The position numbers were made by a program, and so were the translations under genes. Source: Allopusillimonas ginsengisoli (lineage in GTDB: Bacteria > Pseudomonadota > Gammaproteobacteria > Burkholderiales > Burkholderiaceae_B). Taken from it: a stretch of 64,000 nt of DNA. The notes below the pieces were generated by a model. That model saw only the letters and a list, made by a program, of their open reading frames with translations. It was not told the origin of the DNA and ran no database searches. This document shows, piece by piece, positions 1 through 8,830 of this stretch (the stretch's first letter is position 1; each line of letters starts with the position of its first letter). Location of the stretch: the NCBI RefSeq assembly GCF_004153455.1, contig NZ_SDQE01000011.1, positions 102,009 through 166,008 on the forward strand, given 5' to 3'.

Positions 1-144
1 CAGTTAACGTTAACGTCACATGATGCCATAATACGTCGTTCGGGCCTATCGCTTGCCATGGCTTTTATGCCCGTCGCAACAGTCGAGTATCGTAGAGCCT
101 GGATCGGTGGCGTTGCCGCTGGATAAAGCTGGATTGGAGACGCA

Positions 145-1245
145 ATGAATCCTAATGAACAAAAGCTGGATTACCCCTGGGGCGACGAGCTCCCCGCGCC
201 GGGCACCGCCCGCAGCGTGGCCGATGGCGTGCGCTGGGTCCGCATGCCCTTGCCCTTTGCGCTGGATCATATCAACCTCTGGTTGCTGCGCGACAAGATC
301 GATGGCCGCGAAGGGTGGACCATCGTAGATTGCGGGGTTGCCCGCGATGAGGTCAAGGCCTTGTGGAATCAGGTGTTCGACGATGCGCTGGACGGCCTGC
401 CCGTACTGCGTGTCATTGTCACGCATATGCATCCCGATCATGTGGGCCTGGCCGCCTGGCTGTGCGAGCGCTGGGATGCACCGCTCTGGATGACCATGAC
501 GGATTACGCGACGGCCTGTCTTTGGTCCAGCGGCAATGCGCCGGCAGGCGGCCCCACCGGGCAGAGCGCGTTGGCGCATTTCATGCTGCATGGCCTGGTC
601 GATAAAGCTGCGCAAGAAACCATAGGCAAGCGCGCAGGCTACTATCCTGGCCTGGTGCCCAGCATGCCGGGCAGCTTTCGCCGCATCATGCATGGCGATC
701 ATTTCATGATCGGCGGGCGCGAGTGGCGCGTGATTGTTGGCTATGGTCACGCACCCGAACACGCTTCCCTGTATTGCGACACCTTGCGTTTGCTGATTTC
801 GGGCGACATGGTCCTGCCGCGCATTTCGACCAACGTCAGTGTCTTCAACTACGAGCCCGACAGCAATCCGCTGCCGCTGTATCTGAATTCTCTGCGCCGT
901 TACGACGACCTGCCTGAAGACACGCTGGTGCTGCCGTCTCATGGACGGCCCTTCCGCGGCCTGCATGAGCGCATTCAGCAGCAGCATCGACACCATGCGG
1001 AAAGGCTTGAAGAGGTGTTGACTGCGTGCGCCCAGCCGCACAGTGCGGCGGAAATCGTGCCGATCATGTTCCACCGCAAGCTGGACCATCATCAGCTCAC
1101 TTTCGCCATGGGCGAGGCGCTGGCCCACCTGCATGCACTGTATTACGAGGGCAAGCTGGCGCGTCTTCATGGCGATGACGGCATCATCCGCTTTCAACGC
1201 GCGGACGGGCCGCCCATTGGCAGGCAGGGTGCGCTTGGCGGTTGA
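145..1245 (+). CDS. Metallo-beta-lactamase-fold hydrolase
   Basis: A 366-residue protein of the metallo-beta-lactamase superfamily. The zinc-binding motif THMHPDH lies at residues 93-99, and the later ligands fit His202 (in GHAPEHASLY), Asp221 (in ISGDMVLP) and His266 (in LPSHGRPF). The C-terminal 80 residues form a winged-helix-like tail seen in the long hydrolases of this family. No signal peptide is visible, so it is probably cytoplasmic. The start ATG follows GGAGA by six bases. It stands alone, with the gene downstream facing it. The substrate cannot be told: members hydrolyse thioesters, lactones or phosphodiesters. Family assignment is firm, function is open. Confidence 0.85.
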   Translation: MNPNEQKLDYPWGDELPAPGTARSVADGVRWVRMPLPFALDHINLWLLRDKIDGREGWTIVDCGVARDEVKALWNQVFDDALDGLPVLRVIVTHMHPDHVGLAAWLCERWDAPLWMTMTDYATACLWSSGNAPAGGPTGQSALAHFMLHGLVDKAAQETIGKRAGYYPGLVPSMPGSFRRIMHGDHFMIGGREWRVIVGYGHAPEHASLYCDTLRLLISGDMVLPRISTNVSVFNYEPDSNPLPLYLNSLRRYDDLPEDTLVLPSHGRPFRGLHERIQQQHRHHAERLEEVLTACAQPHSAAEIVPIMFHRKLDHHQLTFAMGEALAHLHALYYEGKLARLHGDDGIIRFQRADGPPIGRQGALGG

Positions 1246-1289
1246 GATGACTGGAAAATAAACGCCAGGCGCCGCCTGTGTCTGGCGGT

Positions 1290-1320
1290 GTCGGGCCACT
1301 GGCGACAAAGACGGCCCGAC
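1290..1320. terminator. Inverted repeat between convergent genes
   Basis: A perfect 8-bp stem (GTCGGGCC / GGCCCGAC) with a 15-base loop lies between two genes that end towards each other. There is no T-run on either side, so it may be a bidirectional stop signal or only a stabilising hairpin. Confidence 0.35.
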
Positions 1321-1396
1321 GGACAGGCGAGCCTGGCTGCAGGCTGTCTCAGCGGCTAACGCGGGGCGGCAGGGACGGCGATCAGGGCAGATGGCG

Positions 1397-2023
1397 TCAG
1401 CGTTGCGACATCATCAGCTTGACCGCCAGGCCCACGAAGACCGTACCTGCAATGCGGTTCAGGACGCGCTGGGCGCGTTGCGACGATTGCATGCGCTCGC
1501 CCAGCGTGCCCGAAAACCACGCCAGCAATCCAAAGACCAGTAGCGTCGACAGCATGAACAGGCCGCCCAGACTCAGGGTCTGCAAGGCGACGGATCCGCG
1601 CGCGGGCGAGGTGAACTGCGGCAGGAACGCCAGGAAAAACAGCGATACCTTGGGATTGGTGAGGTTCATGATAATGCCGCGCCGATAGAGCTGGCCGGCG
1701 CCCAGCGCCGCCGGACGCTCGCCGGTATGATCCATGCCCTTGAACCGGAATGCCTGCCAGGCCAGATACAACAAGTAGAGCGCACCGGCCAGCTTGAGCG
1801 TCGTGAACGCGGCTTCAGACGTAGCGAAGACGGCGGCCAGGCCAATGGCCACGGCGACCGTGTGCCCGATCAGCCCCGTGCAGAGGCCCAGCACGACGAA
1901 CATGCCCGATCCCCGGCCCCACATGGCCGATTGCATGAGCACAAACAGATTGTCGGGCCCGGGCGCCAGCGCCAGCAGGACGGCGACGCCAAAGAAAGAA
2001 AGTGCGACTTCAGGAGTAAGCAT
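1397..2023 (-). CDS. LysE/RhtB-family amino acid exporter
   Basis: A 208-residue inner-membrane protein of the LysE/RhtB family, which exports amino acids or their derivatives. The family signature GPDNLFVLMQ sits near residue 22, after a first hydrophobic helix. About six hydrophobic segments follow, with the conserved NPK motif (TNPKVSLFFLAFLPQF) near residue 124. Length is typical of the family (about 205). It lies downstream of the GntR regulator on the same strand, 59 bases after it, so it may be co-transcribed. A second member of the family is encoded at 29466-30101. The substrate is not predictable. Confidence 0.88.
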   Translation of the reverse strand: MLTPEVALSFFGVAVLLALAPGPDNLFVLMQSAMWGRGSGMFVVLGLCTGLIGHTVAVAIGLAAVFATSEAAFTTLKLAGALYLLYLAWQAFRFKGMDHTGERPAALGAGQLYRRGIIMNLTNPKVSLFFLAFLPQFTSPARGSVALQTLSLGGLFMLSTLLVFGLLAWFSGTLGERMQSSQRAQRVLNRIAGTVFVGLAVKLMMSQR

Positions 2024-2082
2024 GGCAGCGTCAAAGTTTGGGCCAAGGTCTGTTAACGCCTTGACGACGTGTTGAGCGAAGG

Positions 2083-2802
2083 TCAGGCGGTTTCGTCGAG
2101 CAGGCGCCGATAGCGGTCGACACTATCGTTCAGATGCCTGTACATGGCGGTGCGGGCGGCGGTTGGATCACCGCGCATGATGGCTGTCATGATAACGCCA
2201 TGCTCGCGCGCCGTGCGTTTTTCGTACGCCGCCAGCGTTTTCGGGGATTTGCCCATGCGCTTGAGTTTGAGATCCTGCATGACGTCTTTGATGGAGGACT
2301 CGAGCAAATGCGCAAAGTGCGGATTGTTCGACGCGCGCGCAATGGCCAGGTGAAACGCATAGTCGGCGTCGACGGCGGCCTTGATGTCGTCGTTCACTGC
2401 GTTGAACGCATCGAATGCGCGGACAATGTCGGCCAGGTCTTGCGGGGTGCGGCGCTCCGCGGCCAGCCCGGCGGCTTCGACCTCCAGGCCAATGCGCAGC
2501 TCCATGATATGCAAGGCCGCCCGATTATCGGCGCTGGTGCCGGGCAATATGTCGATGAGCGATTCGTTTGGCGCCACAACGAAAACGCCTACGCCGGGCT
2601 TGCTGGCCAGTCGTCCGGAAAGCCGTATCGAGGCAACCGCCTCGCGGATCACGGTGCGGCTCACGCCGAATTCCTTGCATAGCTGCTGTTCGGAGGGCAT
2701 GCGGTCGCCCGGGCGGTAGATCTGCCGTTCGATGCGGCGCGAGAGTTCCTTGATGACGGTGTCGGTCAGGGTGCCACGTTGTTGAGGTGCGGTTGCGCTC
2801 AA
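2083..2802 (-). CDS. GntR-family (FadR/FCD) transcriptional regulator
   Basis: A 239-residue regulator. The N-terminal winged helix (residues about 12-75) has the GntR pattern RPGDRMPSEQQLCKEFGVSR, and the C-terminal FCD ligand domain (about 95-230) keeps the metal/carboxylate-binding pattern (FHLAIARASNNP, then REHG and YRHL histidines). FCD regulators usually sense organic or amino acids. It is divergent from the TRAP transporter, which makes it the likely local repressor. Candidate operators are described at 2888-2900 and 10978-11000. Start: ATG followed by a clear helix; GGAGG precedes it by several bases on the minus strand. Confidence 0.9.
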   Translation of the reverse strand: MSATAPQQRGTLTDTVIKELSRRIERQIYRPGDRMPSEQQLCKEFGVSRTVIREAVASIRLSGRLASKPGVGVFVVAPNESLIDILPGTSADNRAALHIMELRIGLEVEAAGLAAERRTPQDLADIVRAFDAFNAVNDDIKAAVDADYAFHLAIARASNNPHFAHLLESSIKDVMQDLKLKRMGKSPKTLAAYEKRTAREHGVIMTAIMRGDPTAARTAMYRHLNDSVDRYRRLLDETA

Positions 2803-2887
2803 GGGAGGCTCCTTCGTTATTGTTATTGGCGTTAACAGGGGGGATATCCCTAGCTTTGCAGCCCAGGTAAGGCTAAGTATATTTTAA

Positions 2888-2900
2888 CACTTGTATGATG
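2888..2900 (+). promoter_or_regulatory. Candidate GntR operator half-site in the TRAP promoter
   Basis: ACTTGTATGATG matches one arm of the known Bacillus GntR operator (ATACTTGTATACAAGTAT). The 11-mer CTTGTATGATG recurs at 10990-11000, before the hydantoinase operon. It also contains TATGAT, a possible -10 box for the TRAP genes. The same intergenic region holds a perfect palindrome GGGATATCCC at 2841-2850. Binding is inferred. Confidence 0.45.
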
Positions 2901-2979
2901 GCTGCTGTATGAGTGCTGGCGGTTAATCTGCACCCGCAAGCCGTCAGTTTTGGCTCAATGACTCTTTCAGGGGAATGCG

Positions 2980-3969
2980 ATGCTCAGCTTGACGAAATGG
3001 GCGGCGCTTGCCGCGCTGGCTTTTCCATTGGCTGTCTCAGCCACCACCTGGACCATGGCGACAGGGTATCCGGAAAATAGCTTTTTCACCAAGAATATCC
3101 GGCAGTTCGCCCAAGAGGTGGAGCAGGAAAGCGCGGGACGCCTGAAGCTGGATATTCGCGCCAACAGCACCCTGATCAAGCACGACGCCATCAAGCGTGC
3201 CGTCCAGTCGGGCCAGGTTCAGGCGGGCGAAATTCGTTTTGGCGTCTATGGCAACGAGAACCCCGTCTACAACCTTGACGGGCTGCCCAATATTGCCGCC
3301 AACTACAAAGAGGCCATGCTGCTGGCCGACGCCCAGGCGCCGTTCTTCGACAAGCTGTTCGGCAAAAATGGGATGCGCGTGATCTCCTATGTGGCCTGGC
3401 CGGGGCAGGGGTTTTACACCAAGAAAGAAATCAAAAGCGTCGACGACTTCAAAGGCATGAAGCTGCGCATCTACTCAAAGCCGACGCAGAAGATGGGAGA
3501 AATGCTGGGTTTCGATGCGATCATCCTGCCATTTGCCGAGGTGGCCCAGGCGTTTGCCACGGGCCTGATCGATTCCCAGTTCACCAGCGCCCAGACAGGG
3601 ATCGATACGCAGGCCTGGGACAACGTGAAGTATTTTATGTATAGCGGCACCCTGCATAACAAGAACGGTATCATCATTAACGAGCGGGCCTTCCGCAAGC
3701 TGGACGACGATGTGCAGAAGATTGTGCTCGAGGCCGGCAAGCGCGCCACCCAGCGCGGGTTCGAGATGAGTAAGCAGGCCAGCGACGAAACGCTGGAATC
3801 GCTCAAGAAACACGGCATGCATGTTTCGCAGGCGCCGCAGGACGTCCAGGATGCGCTGGCCAAGATCGGCGAGACCATGATGGACGACTGGCGCAACACG
3901 GCCAATCCCGAAGAGCAGAAAGTGCTCGACGATTACCTCGCGATGAAGAAAAAGGCCGAGGATGCGTAG
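2980..3969 (+). CDS. TRAP transporter substrate-binding protein (DctP type)
   Basis: A 329-residue periplasmic receptor that delivers a carboxylate-bearing ligand to a TRAP transporter. A Sec signal peptide covers residues 1-21 (cleavage near VSA-TTW). The DctP fold is recognisable by the stretch DDFKGMKLRIYS, whose arginine normally pairs with the ligand carboxylate, and by FAEVAQAFATGLIDSQ near residue 190. The ATG is preceded by AGGGGA. Its stop overlaps the start of the small permease by eight bases, so the three TRAP genes form one operon. The nearby hydantoinase and aminotransferase suggest a cyclic amide or amino-acid-like ligand, by inference. Confidence 0.9.
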   Translation: MLSLTKWAALAALAFPLAVSATTWTMATGYPENSFFTKNIRQFAQEVEQESAGRLKLDIRANSTLIKHDAIKRAVQSGQVQAGEIRFGVYGNENPVYNLDGLPNIAANYKEAMLLADAQAPFFDKLFGKNGMRVISYVAWPGQGFYTKKEIKSVDDFKGMKLRIYSKPTQKMGEMLGFDAIILPFAEVAQAFATGLIDSQFTSAQTGIDTQAWDNVKYFMYSGTLHNKNGIIINERAFRKLDDDVQKIVLEAGKRATQRGFEMSKQASDETLESLKKHGMHVSQAPQDVQDALAKIGETMMDDWRNTANPEEQKVLDDYLAMKKKAEDA

Positions 3970-4468
3970 GCTCCTCGACGGCGTTTATCTGATCAGTGGC
4001 GTGGCGGCCGGTCTTTTCCTCGCCGGCATCGCTGTCGTGATCGTGTTGCAGATACTGGCTCGTCTGCGCGGGCTGGCCTTCGACTCAACCGAGATCTCCG
4101 GCTTTTTCATGGCGGCGTCCACATTCCTTGGGCTGGCCTACACGTTTCGCGATGGCGGCCATGTGCGCGTCAGCCTGCTTGTGAACAACCTGGCGGGGGG
4201 GCGGCGCAGGGCAGCTGAACTATGGTGTTGTGCATTCAGCGCATGTCTGCTCGCCTATGTGTCGTGGCATGCGGTCGCTTTCACGCTGGAGTCCTACGAG
4301 TTCCACGACGTGAGCCCCGGCTTGATGGCGGTTCCCTTCTGGATTCCGCAGGCGGGAATGGCGCTGGGGTTGATTATCCTGACCGTGGCGCTGGTGGACG
4401 CTGCCGTGGCAGTGGCCCGGGGAGAGAAAGCTGGCTATGAAGACAACACCGACACGGCGCTGGACTGA
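3962..4468 (+). CDS. TRAP transporter small permease (DctQ type)
   Basis: A 168-residue membrane protein with four predicted helices (about 8-30, 43-65, 86-105 and 128-150). This is the layout of the DctQ subunit, which couples to the large DctM permease. The DctQ-like stretch STEISGFFMAASTFLGLAYTF lies in the second helix region. It overlaps the 3-prime end of the receptor gene by eight bases and ends 25 bases before the large permease gene. Its role is structural and essential for Na+-driven uptake in this family. Confidence 0.86.
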   Translation: MRRLLDGVYLISGVAAGLFLAGIAVVIVLQILARLRGLAFDSTEISGFFMAASTFLGLAYTFRDGGHVRVSLLVNNLAGGRRRAAELWCCAFSACLLAYVSWHAVAFTLESYEFHDVSPGLMAVPFWIPQAGMALGLIILTVALVDAAVAVARGEKAGYEDNTDTALD

Positions 4469-4493
4469 AAGATCAGCCGCCTAGGAAATAGAC

Positions 4494-5810
4494 ATGGATC
4501 AGTTTGCGGTTTTCCTGGTTTCCGGCGTGCTGCTGGCTGTTCTGCTTGCCTTGCTGGCCAGTGGCGTCTGGATTGCCTTGTCATTGCTGGCGCTGGGTAT
4601 TTTTGGCCTGGCCGTGTTTTCCGATGCCCCCGCGGGGTCCCTGGCGATCTCGTCGATGTGGGATGCGAGCTGGGGCTGGCCCATGACGGCACTGCCGCTT
4701 TTCATTTGGATGGGCGAAATCCTTTTCAGGACACGTCTGTCCGAAGACATGTTCAAAGGGCTGGGTCCGTGGGTGAATTGGCTGCCTGGGCGCTTGCTGC
4801 ATGTGAACATCCTGGGTTGCGGCATCATGGCGGCAGTGGCCGGCTCGTCAGCCGTGACGTGCGCAACGGTGGCGCGCATGAGTCTGCCTGAGTTGCGCAA
4901 GCGCGGCTACGATGAGCAAATGATGATAGGCACGCTGGCGGGCTCCGGCACGCTCGGCCTGATGATCCCGCCGTCCATCATTATGATTGTGTACGGCGTG
5001 CTGGCGCAGCAGTCGGTGGCCCGCCTGTTCATTGCTGGCGTCTTGCCCGGGCTGATGCTGGTCGCGCTTTTCATGGGCTATGTTGCGATCTGGGCCCTGC
5101 TCAATCCCGCCAGAGTGCCGCCGCGCGATCCGTCCCTGACGCTGATGCATAAGCTCTGGAACTCGCGCAGGCTGCTGCCCGTCGTCGCGCTCATCACGCT
5201 GGTCATCGGCACCATCTACGGCGGCATCGCCACGCCGACCGAGGCGGCGACCGTGGGGGTGATCGGCGCGATGTTGCTGGCGGCGCTGGGCGGTACGCTG
5301 AATTGGAAGACGTTCAGCGACAGCCTGATGTCCGCGATGAAAATCTCATGCATGATTTCGTTTATCGTGGCTTGCGCGGGTGCGCTGTCCATCGCTGCCG
5401 CATTTCTGAATATTCCTCAGGCCCTGGCCGGCAAGGTCGAGGCCATGAACATGTCTCCCTTCATGCTGCTGCTGGTGCTGACACTGTTCTTCATCGTGCT
5501 GGGCTGCTTCCTGGAGGGCATTTCGATACTGGTGCTGAGCAGCGCGGTTGTGCTGCCCATGGTGCAGGCGGCGGGCATAGACCTGATCTGGTTCGGCGTT
5601 TATATGGTTGTGGTGATCGAGATGGCGCAGATTACGCCGCCGCTGGGCTTCAATCTGTTCGTCATGCAGTCCATGACGGGGCGCGACATCCTGCAGGTGA
5701 CGCGGGCATCCGCCCCGTTCTTCGGTCTGCTGGTGGTGGCAGTGGTGCTGCTGGCGATGTTCCCCGGGATCGTGACCTATCTCCCATCGCTGATGTCGGA
5801 AGCCTCCTGA
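4494..5810 (+). CDS. TRAP transporter large permease (DctM type)
   Basis: A 438-residue inner-membrane protein with about 11-12 hydrophobic helices, which forms the transport channel of the TRAP system. Family landmarks include GSSAVTCATVARM near residue 120, a glycine-rich GTLAGSGTLGLMIPPSI near 150 (the classic LIPPS motif), and EMAQITPPLGFNLFVM near 380. Length is normal (about 430). It closes the TRAP operon. The stop codon sits in the loop of a 7-bp hairpin (5801-5817), which may end transcription or slow ribosomes. Confidence 0.93.
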   Translation: MDQFAVFLVSGVLLAVLLALLASGVWIALSLLALGIFGLAVFSDAPAGSLAISSMWDASWGWPMTALPLFIWMGEILFRTRLSEDMFKGLGPWVNWLPGRLLHVNILGCGIMAAVAGSSAVTCATVARMSLPELRKRGYDEQMMIGTLAGSGTLGLMIPPSIIMIVYGVLAQQSVARLFIAGVLPGLMLVALFMGYVAIWALLNPARVPPRDPSLTLMHKLWNSRRLLPVVALITLVIGTIYGGIATPTEAATVGVIGAMLLAALGGTLNWKTFSDSLMSAMKISCMISFIVACAGALSIAAAFLNIPQALAGKVEAMNMSPFMLLLVLTLFFIVLGCFLEGISILVLSSAVVLPMVQAAGIDLIWFGVYMVVVIEMAQITPPLGFNLFVMQSMTGRDILQVTRASAPFFGLLVVAVVLLAMFPGIVTYLPSLMSEAS

Positions 5811-5817
5811 GGAGGCT
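5801..5817 (+). terminator. Hairpin spanning the dctM stop codon
   Basis: AGCCTCC-TGA-GGAGGCT forms a perfect 7-bp stem whose three-base loop is the stop codon. No T-run follows. It lies between two converging operons, so it could act in either direction. Confidence 0.35.
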
Positions 5818-5841
5818 GCTCCGGGATCGCTGGTTTATCAA

Positions 5842-7080
5842 TCAACCCAATGCCGCACACCCTTCAGCAATGCGATCGCAGGCCAGGGTGATGTCCTCCA
5901 GGGACGCAGCATACGAGATGCGGAAATACGGCGCGAGGCCGAAGCAGCTGCCCGGTACGACCGCGGTATCGCAATGGTGCAACAGGTAGCGGCAGAACGC
6001 CATATCGCTGTCAATGACGTCACCCTGCGGCGTCGTGCGGCCTATCAAGCCAGCACAGCTTGAAAAGGTATAAAAGGCGCCCTCGGGTTGGCGGCATACA
6101 ATGCCGTCGATCTGGTTGAGGCGGTCTACGATGATATCGCGGCGTTGCTGGAATAGCGCCCGGCGCTCGGCGACGATGGCCTGATCACCTGTCAGCGCGG
6201 CGATGGCGGCAGCCTGGCTGACCGAACTTGGGTTGGAGGTGCTCTGACTCTGGACGGTCGCCATGGCGGAGATCAACGGGCGCGGACCCGCGCCGTAGCC
6301 CAGGCGCCAGCCTGTCATGGCGTAGGCCTTGGATACCCCGTTGACCAGAAGCGTGCGGTCGCGCAGCTCGGGCGCCAGCTGAACCGCCGAAACAAAAGGC
6401 TGGTCGTCGTAAATGAGATGTTCGTAGATATCGTCACTCATGAGCCACACGTGGGGATGGCGCAGCAGCACGTCCAGCAGGGGTTGGAGTTGCGCGGCGG
6501 AATATGCGGCCCCACTGGGGTTGGAGGGGGAGTTCAGCAACAGCCAGCGCGTGCGGGGCGTGATGGCCGCCTCCAGTTCGGCGGCCTCCACGCGAAAGCC
6601 ATTGGCTTCGCTGCACGCCACCACCCGTGGCACGCCGCCTGCAATGCTGATCATGTCGATGTAGGACGTCCAGTAGGGCGCGGTGATGATGACCTCGTCG
6701 CCTGGATTCAGCGTGGCCATGAAGGCGTTGTAGATGACTTGCTTGGCGCCCGCGCAGGCGATGATCTCGGGCTGCGTATAGATCAGGCTGTTTTCATGAC
6801 TGAGCTTGTGCGCAATCGCGGCCTTGAGGCTGCCGGTGCCTTCCAGCGGGGTGTATTTCGTCTCACCCGCCTGAATGGCGCGTATGGCGGCTTCCTTGAC
6901 GTGATCCGGGGTGTCGAAATCAGGTTCGCCCGCACCCAGCGCGACAACAGGGTGGCCCTGCCGGCGTCGCTCGGTCGCCTCGGCGCCGATGCGCAATATC
7001 TCGGAAATACCCATGGCTGCAATGCGCTCGGCGCGCTGAAAAGGATGCAGCTCAGGCAGTGTGGACGGCGAATTCATCAT
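5842..7080 (-). CDS. Class I/II pyridoxal-phosphate aminotransferase
   Basis: A 412-residue aminotransferase of the aspartate/aromatic fold-type I group. The PLP-binding lysine is Lys251 in VNGVSKAYAMTGWRLGYG. Other conserved points are GAGEPDFDTPDH near residue 50, TKYTPLEGT near 75, the cofactor-stacking TAPYW near 135, the NSPSNPSG motif near 183, and the SDDIYEHL aspartate near 216. It follows the hydantoinase genes by 65 bases on the same strand, and probably transaminates the amino acid they release; that substrate is inferred. Two ATG codons are adjacent (7080 and 7077), and the GGAG upstream suits the second slightly better. Confidence 0.9.
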   Translation of the reverse strand: MMNSPSTLPELHPFQRAERIAAMGISEILRIGAEATERRRQGHPVVALGAGEPDFDTPDHVKEAAIRAIQAGETKYTPLEGTGSLKAAIAHKLSHENSLIYTQPEIIACAGAKQVIYNAFMATLNPGDEVIITAPYWTSYIDMISIAGGVPRVVACSEANGFRVEAAELEAAITPRTRWLLLNSPSNPSGAAYSAAQLQPLLDVLLRHPHVWLMSDDIYEHLIYDDQPFVSAVQLAPELRDRTLLVNGVSKAYAMTGWRLGYGAGPRPLISAMATVQSQSTSNPSSVSQAAAIAALTGDQAIVAERRALFQQRRDIIVDRLNQIDGIVCRQPEGAFYTFSSCAGLIGRTTPQGDVIDSDMAFCRYLLHHCDTAVVPGSCFGLAPYFRISYAASLEDITLACDRIAEGCAALG

Positions 7081-7145
7081 GGTGCTCCATGGGGCAGCGA
7101 TAAAAGGAAAATGGACCCGTCGCGGGTGAGGTTAGTGTTCGCGAC

Positions 7146-8819
7146 TCAGGTATCGGCCAGTTGCCGGGCGGTAATGTCATAATCCCGCTCCAGCGTGGCC
7201 GGGCTCAGGTATTCATTGCGCAGATCGTCCGCCAGCGCGGCCTTGCTGCGCTTTGCCGGATCTCCGAAACCGCCGCCGCCGGGAAGCTCGAGCACCAGGC
7301 GGGCGCCCTGGGGAACATATTGGGTGCCTTTGCCGCGCATGGGCGTTCCGTCGTTCAGCGAGACGCCGCCCGCCTGGCCCGGCAGGCCACCGGCCCGGCC
7401 TCGCGCGGGATTGCCGATGCGGTCGAACATGGCATTGAATCGGAAGGAATAGCCCTCGCGAGGACCCAGTTCCATGATCTGCCCCAGCCCGCCCCGATGC
7501 TCGCCTGCGCCGCTGGATTCGGGCCGCAGTTCTTTGCGCCAGACCACGACGGGGCCGGCCTGCTCGGTGGCTTCGACAGACATGGAATGCACGCCACTGG
7601 GAAACGCGGTAGATGACAGGCCGTCCAGCGTCGGGCGCGCACCGGTGCCGCCACTGTTGAACATCAATATTTCTGCATCAGGCAGGCCCGCGCCGGGATC
7701 CAGCGGCCTGGCGCTGACGTGTATATTCCACAAGGCGCCGCTGCCTTCCGCGGGTATGCTGTCCGGCAGAAAATGATAGAGCGCGCCCAGCACCAGATCC
7801 GGCACAAAATGCCCCAGCACATGCCGCACCGCAACCGGGCTGGGCCGTTGCGCATTCAGGATGCAGCCCTCGGGCGCCTGGGCCAGAAAGGGGGAGAGCG
7901 ACGCCGTATTGTTGGGCACGTCGGGTGCGATCGCGCACTTGAGGCCATAGCAGGCATAAGCCCGCGCATACGCCAACGGCACGTTGATGCCAAAGGGGCT
8001 GGCCGGGGATGTTCCCGCGAAATCGGCCACCAGTCTGTCTTCGGCCACTTCGAGTTCCACTTGCAGCGTCACGGGCTCGTCATAACCATCGAGTGTCATG
8101 GTATTGCCGTACTTGCCTCTGGGCAGGGCGGCGATGCGTTCCAGCGTGGCGGCCAGGCTATGTTCCAGGATAAAACGGCCGACTTCATCCAGGCTGTCCA
8201 GCCGGAACTCATCCATCATGTCCTGCAGGCGGCGGTCGCCGGTGTCGTTGCAGGCCGCCAGCGCGTAGAGATCGCCGATCACCATGTCGGCCGAGCGTAC
8301 ATTACTGCGCAAGATATTCATCAGGTCATGATTGACTTGTCCGCGCTCCACCATTTTCATGATGGGCACGCAGATGCCTTCTTCGTAGACCTCGCGCGCG
8401 TCGGGGCCAAAGCCGCGCCCGCCTACATCCACGACATGTGCAGTACAGGCAAAGTAGCCGATCAGCCGACCGTTGCGAAATGACGGCGAGACCACGGTGA
8501 AATCGTGCAGGTGCCCCGTGCCGTCCCAGGGATCGTTGGTGATGTAGGCATCGCCTTCGAAAATGCGGTCCTCGCCGATGGCGCGAAGGAACTTGGGCAC
8601 GGCTTCGGCCATGGTATTCACATGGCCGGGGGTGCCGGTGACAGCCTGAGCCAGCATGCGCCCCTGTCGGTCAAAAACGCCGGCGGACAGGTCGCCGGCT
8701 TCGCGCACGCTGGTACTGAAAGCGGACCTGATCAGCGCCAGCGCCTGTTCCTCCACAACGGAAATCAAGCGGTTCCACATGACCTGCATATGAATGTTCT
8801 GCAGACGATCTGTCGCCAT
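7146..8819 (-). CDS. Hydantoinase B / oxoprolinase subunit
   Basis: A 557-residue HyuB-type subunit. Together with HyuA it hydrolyses cyclic amides such as N-methylhydantoin or 5-oxoproline with ATP; relatives carboxylate ketones. The N-terminal stretch SREAGDLSAGVFDRQGRM-like segment and PGHVNTMAEAV, then NDPWDGTGHLHDF near residue 100, are family hallmarks, as is the late glycine-rich LELPGGGGFGDP. I take the ATG at 8819, because GAGGAG lies seven bases before it and overlaps the hyuA stop. An ATG at 8834 would overlap hyuA by four bases. It is translationally coupled to hyuA. Confidence 0.9.
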   Translation of the reverse strand: MATDRLQNIHMQVMWNRLISVVEEQALALIRSAFSTSVREAGDLSAGVFDRQGRMLAQAVTGTPGHVNTMAEAVPKFLRAIGEDRIFEGDAYITNDPWDGTGHLHDFTVVSPSFRNGRLIGYFACTAHVVDVGGRGFGPDAREVYEEGICVPIMKMVERGQVNHDLMNILRSNVRSADMVIGDLYALAACNDTGDRRLQDMMDEFRLDSLDEVGRFILEHSLAATLERIAALPRGKYGNTMTLDGYDEPVTLQVELEVAEDRLVADFAGTSPASPFGINVPLAYARAYACYGLKCAIAPDVPNNTASLSPFLAQAPEGCILNAQRPSPVAVRHVLGHFVPDLVLGALYHFLPDSIPAEGSGALWNIHVSARPLDPGAGLPDAEILMFNSGGTGARPTLDGLSSTAFPSGVHSMSVEATEQAGPVVVWRKELRPESSGAGEHRGGLGQIMELGPREGYSFRFNAMFDRIGNPARGRAGGLPGQAGGVSLNDGTPMRGKGTQYVPQGARLVLELPGGGGFGDPAKRSKAALADDLRNEYLSPATLERDYDITARQLADT

Positions 8820-8830
8820 GATGGGGCTCC

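Noticed and set aside
46..1308. A 420-codon open frame on minus over the first gene
   Set aside because: It is antisense to the clear metallo-beta-lactamase-fold gene and has no recognisable motifs.
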